Of a stretch of 63,266 bases of DNA, positions 56,938 through 63,266 are shown one piece after another. Under the pieces are notes generated by a model, which was not told where the DNA came from, searched no databases, and saw nothing but the letters and a program-made list of their open reading frames with translations. Each line of letters opens with the position of its first letter. The first letter of the stretch is position 1. The translations under genes and the position numbers were made by a program. The DNA is from JAIRTY01 sp050257395 (GTDB lineage Bacteria; Actinomycetota; Actinomycetes; Streptosporangiales; Streptosporangiaceae), in contig JBLMWU010000266.1 in assembly GCA_050257395.1 (NCBI GenBank), forward strand, positions 1 through 63,266. The letters are read 5' to 3'.

Positions 56938-58095
56938 TCATTCCGGGTTCTGCTCGCGGCGGGCGCGGGCGCGGCGCTTGCCTTCGTGCATGGCCTGCAC
57001 GCGGGCGACCGGGATGGCCCGTCCCTCCTCGACCAGGCCGGCGGCCAGCGGCTGCGGCGCGGGCATCGCCTCCGCCCACGGGTCGCGGTCTCCGGCCAGG
57101 CCCGGCACGGTGTGGATGGTGAAGTCGGCGGGCGCGACCCGGTCGAGGTCGTCCCAGCTCACCGGGAACGACACCCGCACCCCCGGCCGTATCCGCGGGC
57201 TGTAGGCCGCCACGATCGTCGCCCCGAACGCCCGCGTCGAGTCGAGGAACACCTTCCCGCCCCGGTCGTCCCGGATGAACGCGGTGGTCGCCAGCGCCGG
57301 GTCCAGCTGCTCGGCCCGGGCCGCGACCGCCCGGGTGGCCGCGGCCACCTCCTCATTCGTCGCCTCCGCCGTCATCGGCACGAACACGTGCACGCCCTTG
57401 GATCCGCTGGTCTTCACCGCGCCCGCCAGCCCGGCCCCGGCCAGCGCCTCCCGGACCAGGTGGGCGGCGCGGACGGCCAGCCCGAAGTCGTCCGCGCCCT
57501 CGGGCGGGTCCAGGTCGAGGATCAGGTACGCCGGATGGTTCTCCTGTCCCACCCGGGCCAGGCCCGGGTGGTATTCGACCGCCCGCTGGTTGGCGAACCA
57601 CAGCAGCGTGCGCCGGTCGTTGCACAGCGCGTAGGAGATCTCGCGCTTGGAGGCCTCCGCCCACATGGTCACCCGCTGAACCCAGGCTGGCGTGTAGCCG
57701 GGGAGATTTTTCTGCATGAACGGGGCCTGCCCGCGCAGGACCCGGATCACTGAGAGCGGGCGGTCGCGCAGCTCGGGGAGGAGGCGGCTGCTCATCGTGT
57801 CCAGATAGTCGACCAGGTCGCGCTTGGTGGCCCCGGCGCCCTCGAACAGCTGCTGGTCGAGGTTGGTCAGCGTGACCCCGTCCCGTTCCTCGCTGGCGGC
57901 CAGCGCCCTCACCTCCTTGCCGGACAGGTACCCCGCCTCCGCCTTGTCACCCTGGCACGCCGGCGTGCCGGCGTCACGCGTGCCTGACCGCGGCCTGTTG
58001 CCGATGCCGGGCATGCCTGGGAGGCGAGCACGCGCCGCTATCGCCTGGCCTGTTCGGCATGTAGACACCAGCGGGTCCGGGAATGTTACAGCCAC
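56938..58095 (-). CDS. LigD-type primase-polymerase domain protein
   Basis: 385 aa if started at GTG 58095 (TAGTTC 6 nt upstream); ATG 58014 and GTGs further in are alternatives, since the conserved part begins at LTNLDQQLFEGAGATKRDLV. The polymerase motifs are intact: MQKNLPGYTPAWVQRVTMWA, YLILDLDPPEG (two metal-binding Asp), and AVKTSGSKGVHVFVPM. Stand-alone PolDoms relate to LigD of non-homologous end joining. No ligase, nuclease domain or ku is visible nearby. Confidence 0.9.
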   Translation of the reverse strand: MAVTFPDPLVSTCRTGQAIAARARLPGMPGIGNRPRSGTRDAGTPACQGDKAEAGYLSGKEVRALAASEERDGVTLTNLDQQLFEGAGATKRDLVDYLDTMSSRLLPELRDRPLSVIRVLRGQAPFMQKNLPGYTPAWVQRVTMWAEASKREISYALCNDRRTLLWFANQRAVEYHPGLARVGQENHPAYLILDLDPPEGADDFGLAVRAAHLVREALAGAGLAGAVKTSGSKGVHVFVPMTAEATNEEVAAATRAVAARAEQLDPALATTAFIRDDRGGKVFLDSTRAFGATIVAAYSPRIRPGVRVSFPVSWDDLDRVAPADFTIHTVPGLAGDRDPWAEAMPAPQPLAAGLVEEGRAIPVARVQAMHEGKRRARARREQNPE

Positions 58096-58274
58096 CCTCT
58101 GGAACTACCCTCCGCATCTGTGCAGGCGCGCTGCGTGCACGATTCGCAATGCATTGGTCATGATTCCGGTATGAAAGGGGCCGGTGGGGCTCTTGCGGTG
58201 GTTCGCGGCTGGGTCCATGCTGAATCAGCTAGCAGACGGGAGGGTCAGCACCAGGCTCTTCTCTCCACAAGAAG

Positions 58275-60044
58275 ATGAGGGAGGGGCCGTTGCGTACGGC
58301 AAAATTTGCTGCGGCTGGGTCGGTCTTGTTCATGGTCCTCGCGGGACCGGCAACTGCCATGGCTCAGCCGATGGACCCTGTGCCCACCAGTGGCACGCTG
58401 GTCTCGGTGGGCAGCCCGGCGTCGCCATTCTCGCAGAACAAGCAAAATGAGCCCGCGGTCGCGATCGATGCGCATGCCCCGTCGGTGGTGGTGGCAGGCG
58501 CCAACGACAACATCGACATGGAAGCCTGCAAGGCTGGTGACGCGACGACGTGCCCGTTCACTCAGGGCGTTGGAGTCTCCGGCGTGTACTTCTCGCTCAA
58601 TGGCGGCCGCACGTGGACGCAGCCGACCTACACCGGCTGGACCGCCAGGAACTGCCTGGGCCCAGCCGCGTGCCAGCCGCAAGTCGGATCTATCGGCACG
58701 CTGCCGCAGTACTACGAGAACGGCCTGGTCTCCGACGGTGACCCGGGTCTTGCGTTCGGCCCGCGGCTGGGATCGGACGGCAAGTTCTCGTGGGCGAACG
58801 GCTCGCGGCTGTACTACTCGAACCTGACCTCCAACTTCGGCGCCACCAAGCGCAGCGAATCGTTCAAGGGGTTCGAGGGGATCGCCATCTCCCGCACGGA
58901 CGACCCGCAGGCGGCGGCCGGCGGTGACGCGTCCGCGTGGATGAAACCGGTCGTGATCTCCAAGCAGAACTCGACGACCTTCTCCGACAAGGAGCAGATC
59001 TGGGCGGACAACGCGCAGTCCAGCCCGCATTTCGGCACCGTCTACGTGTGCTGGGCCAGCTTCGGCAGTAACAGCCTGGGCCAGGCGCTGCCGACCCCAT
59101 TGATGGTGGCGCGGTCCACCGACGGCGGCAGCACCTGGACGCAGCAGCAGGTCGGCCCGGCAACCGACAACGGCATCAACAGCCAGCCCGACGGCTGCAC
59201 CGTCCGGACCGACAGCCACGGCAACGTGTACGTGTTCGGGGTGGGCAGCCGGCGCGGCGTGTCGTACGAGATGATGTACAAGTCGACCGACGGTGGTGCG
59301 CACTTCACCGGCCCGGCGCGGCTGGCGGCCGCCGTCGAGCCCGGGGTGACCGACCCGGTCATCGGCCGCCCGGTCATGGACGGAGTCGCGGGGGCGCGCA
59401 ACGACCTCGCCTTCGCGCCGAGCGTGGATATCGCCAATGGTGCGCCCACCGGTGCCGGTGCGACTGATCAGATCGTGCTGACGTGGGCAGACGGCGCCTC
59501 AGGGCTCAATAGCGAGCAACTGCTGCTGATGAGCTCCACCAATGGCGGCGCGTCATTCACGGGCCCCACGGCGGTGTCCCTGGCAGCGGGGGACCGGCCC
59601 TATTACACCGCACCCGCGATCTCCCCGGACGGCGCGGACGTCTACCTCACCTACAACGCATTCACCAGCCCGTACCGCAACGACACCAGTTCACCGCGGG
59701 GCCTGGTCGGCGTGATGCTGCACGCGGACGTGGCGAACGGCTCCATCGGCGCCTTCACCACCGTGGCCCGGGGCGTGGTGGGTGACCCGCGCGGGTCGTC
59801 CCAGAACAACCTGCAGGCGGAGTTCCTCGGCGACTACGTGTACACCGCTGCCACAAACAGCGGCGCGGTCGGCGTGTGGAACGATGTCCGCAACGCGGCC
59901 GACTGCCAGGCCATCGACAACTGGCGGCTCTCCCTGGGCACCAGCACGCCGCTGCCCAGACCGGCCCCGCAGACCGACTGTGCAGCCACCTTCGGCAATT
60001 CCGACATCTACGGAGCCGCGGTTACCGATCCCACCACACCCTGA
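58275..60044 (+). CDS. Secreted Asp-box (sialidase-like) beta-propeller protein
   Basis: 589 aa from ATG; a TTG at 58290 follows the better ribosome binding site (GAGGGAGGGG) and may be the true start. A signal peptide (FAAAGSVLFMVLAGPATAMA) is followed by a mature part with Asp-boxes LNGGRTW, STDGGSTW, STDGGAHF and STNGGASF. Cysteine pairs suit export. Classic sialidase Arg-triad and Tyr/Glu residues are not evident, so a carbohydrate-binding or lytic role is uncertain. Confidence 0.85.
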   Translation: MREGPLRTAKFAAAGSVLFMVLAGPATAMAQPMDPVPTSGTLVSVGSPASPFSQNKQNEPAVAIDAHAPSVVVAGANDNIDMEACKAGDATTCPFTQGVGVSGVYFSLNGGRTWTQPTYTGWTARNCLGPAACQPQVGSIGTLPQYYENGLVSDGDPGLAFGPRLGSDGKFSWANGSRLYYSNLTSNFGATKRSESFKGFEGIAISRTDDPQAAAGGDASAWMKPVVISKQNSTTFSDKEQIWADNAQSSPHFGTVYVCWASFGSNSLGQALPTPLMVARSTDGGSTWTQQQVGPATDNGINSQPDGCTVRTDSHGNVYVFGVGSRRGVSYEMMYKSTDGGAHFTGPARLAAAVEPGVTDPVIGRPVMDGVAGARNDLAFAPSVDIANGAPTGAGATDQIVLTWADGASGLNSEQLLLMSSTNGGASFTGPTAVSLAAGDRPYYTAPAISPDGADVYLTYNAFTSPYRNDTSSPRGLVGVMLHADVANGSIGAFTTVARGVVGDPRGSSQNNLQAEFLGDYVYTAATNSGAVGVWNDVRNAADCQAIDNWRLSLGTSTPLPRPAPQTDCAATFGNSDIYGAAVTDPTTP

Positions 60045-60053
60045 CCATTCAGC

Positions 60054-60092
60054 GGCGATCGTGGGGGGCGGCGTGCGCCCTCCACGATCGCC
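60054..60092. terminator. 17-bp hairpin terminator between convergent genes
   Basis: Left arm 60054-60070 (GGCGATCGTGGGGGGCG) pairs with 60076-60092 (CGCCCTCCACGATCGCC) through one G-T wobble, with a GCGTG loop. It lies 10 bp after the Asp-box stop codon and 23 bp from the stop of the convergent gene, so it serves both. Confidence 0.85.
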
Positions 60093-60114
60093 GGGCGGGT
60101 CAGGGTGGGCAGAA

Positions 60115-60339
60115 TCAGCCCGCGGAGGCGGACAGCTCAGCCAGGGCCACTGCCGTCTTGATGTAGCGGTTCTTGCCCAGATCACCCACTGTCGTGATCC
60201 CGAACGCGGACTTCAGCGCCTCCGCGTCGCCGGCGCTGACACCGGCCAGCGCATCCACCGGGGCCGCGAGAATCTCCTGCAGCGTCGCGTTCTCGTAAGC
60301 CTTGTCCAGCGCTTTGTCCAGAGTGACGGATACCGACAT
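60115..60339 (-). CDS. Small helix-hairpin-helix-like protein
   Basis: 74 aa from ATG with AGGAGGAA upstream. Helical start (SVSVTLDKALDKAYENATLQ, EILAAPVDALAGVS) and a C-terminal hairpin-helix with GITTVGDLGKNRYIKTAVAL. Similar small proteins occur across actinobacteria; DNA binding is possible but not shown. Confidence 0.75.
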   Translation of the reverse strand: MSVSVTLDKALDKAYENATLQEILAAPVDALAGVSAGDAEALKSAFGITTVGDLGKNRYIKTAVALAELSASAG

Positions 60340-60508
60340 GATCTGTTCTTCCTCCTGTTCGCTGGAATGCGCCTCGCGGGCTTGAGCGAGGCGCGGTGAC
60401 GGTAAGCCTGTGCAGAGCGCCCCGGCATCACCTGAGGTGGGTGAGCCTGGCCCCCGCCAGGCTTCACGGGCCCGTACCCGCAGGGCGGGCCGGCTAACGT
60501 CGCCCCCT

Positions 60509-60901
60509 GTGACCGACAACATCTATGTGGGCAACGCCGGGGTGAACGCGCCCGCCGACCGGGGCTGGCTGCTCGGGCACTTCAAGCCGCCCGGCGATCC
60601 GCACCACAGCACGGATGTGGAGATCAAGTGGGGGACGCACGCGCCGGGGGAGCGGCGCGCCCAGTGGGTCGATGGCGAGCAGCGCAGCATGGTGATGATG
60701 CTGATCAGCGGCCGGTTCCGGATCGAGCTGCCGGGCCGGGACGTGCTGCTCAGCAAGCAGGGCGACTACGTGCTGCTGCACGGCGTCAACCACTCCTGGG
60801 AGGCCGAGGAGGAGACCATTCTGCTGACCGTCCGCTGGCCGTCGGTCCCCGGCTACGCCGTGCCGGCGGAACCCGCCTCACCCGGCCCAGGCACCCCATA
60901 A
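60509..60901 (+). CDS. Small cupin-fold protein
   Basis: 130 aa from GTG, with TAACGT 8 nt upstream. Cupin-like strands: VEIKWGTHAPGERRAQWVDG, SMVMMLISGRFRIELPGRDV and LLSKQGDYVLLHGVNHSWEA, with a histidine in HGVNHSW. Metal ligands are incomplete. Function unknown. The stop codon overlaps a dyad in front of the truncated LysR gene. Confidence 0.82.
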   Translation: MTDNIYVGNAGVNAPADRGWLLGHFKPPGDPHHSTDVEIKWGTHAPGERRAQWVDGEQRSMVMMLISGRFRIELPGRDVLLSKQGDYVLLHGVNHSWEAEEETILLTVRWPSVPGYAVPAEPASPGPGTP

Positions 60902-60919
60902 GCGTTGCTTAGGTAACCT
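60899..60919 (+). promoter_or_regulatory. LysR-type dyad and -10 before the truncated LysR gene
   Basis: TAAGC-GTT-GCTTA (60899-60911) is a perfect dyad of T-N11-A type. TAACCT (60914-60919) lies 6 nt before the GTG at 60926. Confidence 0.6.
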
Positions 60920-60925
60920 GAGCCT

Positions 60926-61345
60926 GTGCTGCCGCCGTCCACCCCCGACCTGACCGCGCTGGACCTGCTGGACTCCATCGCGGAGCTGGGCAGCCTGGGT
61001 CAGGCGGCCGCCCGGCACCGGATGTCGCAGCCCGCGGTCAGCATGCGGATGAGCCAGCTGGAGCGCAGGCTGGGCGTCAGCCTGCTGGTGCGCACCCCGT
61101 CCGGCACCCGGCTGACCCCTGCGGGCGAGCGGGTGGTCGGGCTGAGCCGCCGGGTGCTGGGTGAGGCGCGGGCGATGATGGCCGGGATCGAGGCGCTGGT
61201 GGCGGCTGAGAGCTCGCATCTGCGGGTGGCGGCCTCGCTGACGGTCGCCGAGTACCTGCTGCCCGGCTGGCTGGGGGCGCTGCACCAGGAGTCCCCCGAC
61301 GTCGCGCTGTCGGTGGAGGTGACCAACTCGGCCGGGGTGCTGGCC
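60926..61345 (+). pseudogene. Truncated LysR-family regulator gene
   Basis: The N-terminal helix-turn-helix is intact (LDSIAELGSLGQAAARHRMS, QPAVSMRMSQLERRLGVSLL, VRTPSGTRLTPAGERVV), and the start of the effector domain follows (LRVAASLTVAEYLLPGWLGA). After about residue 140 the protein turns into an unrelated Arg-rich frame, and most of the effector domain is missing. The DNA at this point joins the tail of another gene. Confidence 0.8.
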
Positions 61346-61349
61346 GGCC

Positions 61350-61643
61350 CAGCCGGGGGACCGGCACGGCGACATCGCGGTCGACACCGCCAGGTCGCGC
61401 GAGGTGTACCGGGAGTGGCTGGCGCTGACCCGGCCCGCCGGGCAGGTGTCGCCGGACGGCACCCGGCGGCCGCGCTGGCTGCTGCGCCCGCTCAAGCCCG
61501 CGCCCGCCGCGTTCGCGCTGCCGCCCGCCGCTGCTGAGCCGGGCGCTGAGCCGCCGGCTCCTGTTCCGCCAGACGGCCGGCCGTCAGCCGGGCAGCCGCC
61601 GGCCGGGCAGCCATCCGCGGCGCTGCGGGGTGGCCGGCGGTGA
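61350..61643 (+). pseudogene. C-terminal tail of a gene upstream of torD, probably molybdoenzyme-related
   Basis: The frame reads GDRHGDIAVDTARSREVYRE, then WLALTRPAGQVSPDGTRRPR and WLLRPLKPAPAAFAL, followed by a proline-rich tail; its TGA at 61641-61643 overlaps the GTG of the TorD gene. Its own beginning is missing. Coupling to a TorD chaperone suggests a subunit of a molybdopterin oxidoreductase (for example the NrfD-like membrane part), but I cannot name it with certainty. Confidence 0.55.
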
Positions 61644-62586
61644 CCGCGGCGCGGTGGGAGCTGCTGCGGGCGCTCGGTGCGGTCGCCGACGCCCCGGCCG
61701 CGGCCGCCACCGCTTGTGCGGCGCTCGGGCTGCCGGCGCCGGGCGCGGCAGAGCACACCGAGGTGTTCGTGCTGAACTGCCCGCCGTACGCGGCGGTGTA
61801 CCTGGGCGCCGAGGGCGGGCTGGGCGGGGAGGCTGCCGACCGGGTGGCGGGGTTCTGGCGGGCGGCCGGGCTGGTCCCGCCCGCCGAGCCGGACCACCTC
61901 ACCGCCCTGCTCAGCCTGTACGCCAGCCTCGCGGAGGCCGCCGCCGGGGCGGGCCGGCCGGGCACGGCGGGCGCGTTCGCCCGGGCGCGGGCCGCTCTGC
62001 TGACCGAGCACCTGTGGCCGTGGCTGCCCGGCTACCTGGACGCGGTCGCCGGGCTGGGCACGCCCGCGCTGGCCCGCTGGGCGGAACTGGCCGCGGCGGC
62101 GCTGCACGCCGAGCACGAGGAGGTGGCCGCCGCCGCGGCCCGGGCCGCCCCAGGGCCATCAGGTCCGGGGGAGCAGCGGCTGAGCGGGCAGCGCCGCTCG
62201 CGCTGCGCGCGGCGCCGCCGCCGCTGGCGGCCGACTGCGCGCTCGGCGACCTGCTCACCGCGCTCACCACGCCCATCCGCAGCAGCCTGATCCTCACCCG
62301 GCGCCGGCTGGCGGCGGGCGCGGGGGAGGCCGGGACAGGGCACCGGATCGGGGAGCGCCGCTTCACCCTGCGGGCCATGCTCGAGCAGGCGCCCGCGGAG
62401 ACCCTCGGCTGGCTGGCCGGCGAAGCGCGATCCTGGCAGCAGCGGCACGCCAGCCGGGCACCGGGTGACCCGGTGCCGCAGTGGTGGTCCCAGCGCGCCG
62501 GGCAGACCGCTCAGGTCCTGGCCACGGCGGCGGCCAGCGCCGGCGGCGCCGTGACCGGTGCCGCCTTAGCCGGGGCTGCCTGTTGA
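61640..62586 (+). pseudogene. TorD/DmsD-family molybdoenzyme chaperone gene with a frameshift
   Basis: From GTG the first frame encodes EHTEVFVLNCPPYAAVYLGA, DRVAGFWRAAGLVPPAEPDH and LTALLSLYASLAEAAAGAG, typical of the TorD helical bundle. Near 62150-62200 the frame breaks; another frame resumes with LAADCALGDLLTALTTPIRS, SLILTRRRLAAGAGEAGTG and FTLRAMLEQAPAETLGWLAG to TGA 62584-62586. One base change would restore about 315 residues. Either a recent pseudogene or a sequence error. Confidence 0.7.
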
Positions 62587-63266
62587 GCGGACCTCCGCCA
62601 GCCGCCAGCGCGCCACCGCGCGGCCTGCAGCGGCTCCTGACCGAGCCGCGGCGGCCGGAGCCGATCCGCAACTCCCCGCAGGCGCCGTGGTTCGTGGTCG
62701 CCGCCGTGTGCATCGGCGCGTTCATGGGGCAGCTGGACGCCAGCATCGTCACGCTGGCGTTCCCGACCCTGCGGCACGCGTTCGGCGCGCCGCTCGCCGA
62801 TGTGCAGTGGGTGGGCCAGGCGTACCTGCTGGTGCCCATCGGGCTGCTGACCGCGGTCGGCCGGTACGCCGACATGCTCGGCCGCAAGCTCCTGTACACC
62901 TACGGCTTCGTGATCTTCATCCTCGGGTCCGCGCTCTGCGGCGCCGCACCGAGCCTGCCCGCCCTGATCGGCTTCCGGGTCTTCCAGGGCGTGGGCGCGG
63001 CCATGCCGCAGGCCAACAGCGTGGCCATCATCGCGTCCGCGGTGCCGCCCGGCCGGCTGGGCCGGGCGATCGGCGTGCAGGGCGCGGCGCAGGCGCTCGG
63101 CCTGGCACTCGGGCCCGCGGTGGGCGGCCTGCTGATCACCCTCGGCGGCTGGCGGCTGGTGTTTCTCGTGAACGTGCCGATGGGGGTCCTCGGCACCGTG
63201 CTGGCCTGGCTGCTCATCCCGCGCAGCCGCCACCTGGCGGCCCGCCGCCCGTTCGACTGGCCGGGC
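62583..63266 (+). CDS. N-terminal part of a DHA2-family MFS exporter (14-TM type)
   Basis: 228 codons to the window end, starting at a TTG that overlaps the TorD stop (TTGA). Motifs: FMGQLDASIVTLAFPTLRHA in helix 1, GRYADMLGRKLLYTYGFVIF (motif A), and ALGLALGPAVGGLLITLGGW, RLVFLVNVPMG of the second half-domain. This is the EmrB/QacA type of proton-driven multidrug exporter. The C-terminal half lies outside the window. Confidence 0.92.
   Translation, partial: MSGPPPAASAPPRGLQRLLTEPRRPEPIRNSPQAPWFVVAAVCIGAFMGQLDASIVTLAFPTLRHAFGAPLADVQWVGQAYLLVPIGLLTAVGRYADMLGRKLLYTYGFVIFILGSALCGAAPSLPALIGFRVFQGVGAAMPQANSVAIIASAVPPGRLGRAIGVQGAAQALGLALGPAVGGLLITLGGWRLVFLVNVPMGVLGTVLAWLLIPRSRHLAARRPFDWPG

Noticed and set aside
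56509..63266. An integrated phage or insertion sequence explaining the broken genes
   Set aside because: No transposase, integrase, terminal inverted repeats or target duplications were found; small deletions and frameshifts suffice.

Overview
The window is very GC-rich DNA with strong GC3 bias and no tRNA, rRNA, transposase or CRISPR. It reads as chromosome of a soil actinomycete, probably a filamentous one. Support comes from a mycothiol-dependent isomerase-family gene, a DUF397 protein, a SigE-type ECF factor, an ECF42 sigma factor with its YCII partner, a stand-alone LigD-type polymerase domain, a secreted GH11 xylanase with CBM2, and heavy use of GTG starts and leaderless promoters. I cannot name the genus.

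Layout. 1-8.6 kb: end of a tiny secreted peptide gene, an orphan BlaI-family repressor, DUF397, an amidase, a hotdog thioesterase, an alpha/beta hydrolase diverging from an acyl-CoA dehydrogenase, a 5-formyl-THF cyclo-ligase-like protein and a degenerate MBL-fold protein. 8.6-17.7 kb: a TetR regulator divergent from a P450 across twin operators, a beta-CASP nuclease-like protein, a PLP decarboxylase, a methyltransferase relic, a SigE-family sigma factor with a membrane partner, and an ABC-2 exporter. 17.8-25.8 kb: a mycothiol-type enzyme, NAD kinase, epoxide hydrolase, HAD dehalogenase, a permuted-papain-like protein sharing a symmetric promoter with a 56-aa membrane peptide, a PadR/membrane pair and a double SagB-type oxidoreductase. 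25.9-32.7 kb: two enoyl-CoA hydratases around a TetR gene, an Asp-box (BNR) protein overlapping a MoaD/ThiS-like gene, a YjbR protein, a rhomboid protease and membrane proteins. 33-38.9 kb: the YCII/ECF42 pair, a DEDD exonuclease, an SNase-like protein, an MFS exporter and a second YjbR protein. 39-49 kb: xylanase, a second ABC exporter, a hydrolase/PadR divergon, hydrolase and AraC genes, a flavin-reductase/YCII fusion, a frameshifted lipoprotein, twin 59-aa membrane peptides and a DUF445 protein. 49-63 kb: flavodoxin, DUF1801, an LLM oxidoreductase with a hotdog partner, a hydrolase-LuxR fusion, SRPBCC, SnoaL, gamma-carbonic anhydrase, LigD-like polymerase, a secreted Asp-box protein, a cupin, a truncated LysR gene, the tail of a probable molybdoenzyme operon with a frameshifted TorD chaperone, and the start of a DHA2-type MFS exporter.

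Two themes run through the window. First, many genes carry a TANNNT hexamer 6-7 nt before the start codon, the layout of leaderless actinobacterial promoters, and several regulators have palindromic operators laid on top of these promoters. Second, there is a trail of broken genes (13.6, 43.7, 46.8, 56.5-56.9, 61.3 and 62.2 kb), showing small deletions and single-base frameshifts. No single large novel system stands out. The strongest leads are the symmetric bidirectional leaderless promoter at 22.64 kb, the matched ECF42 promoters, the twin membrane peptides, the Asp-box/MoaD pair and the repeat-expanded double SagB protein.
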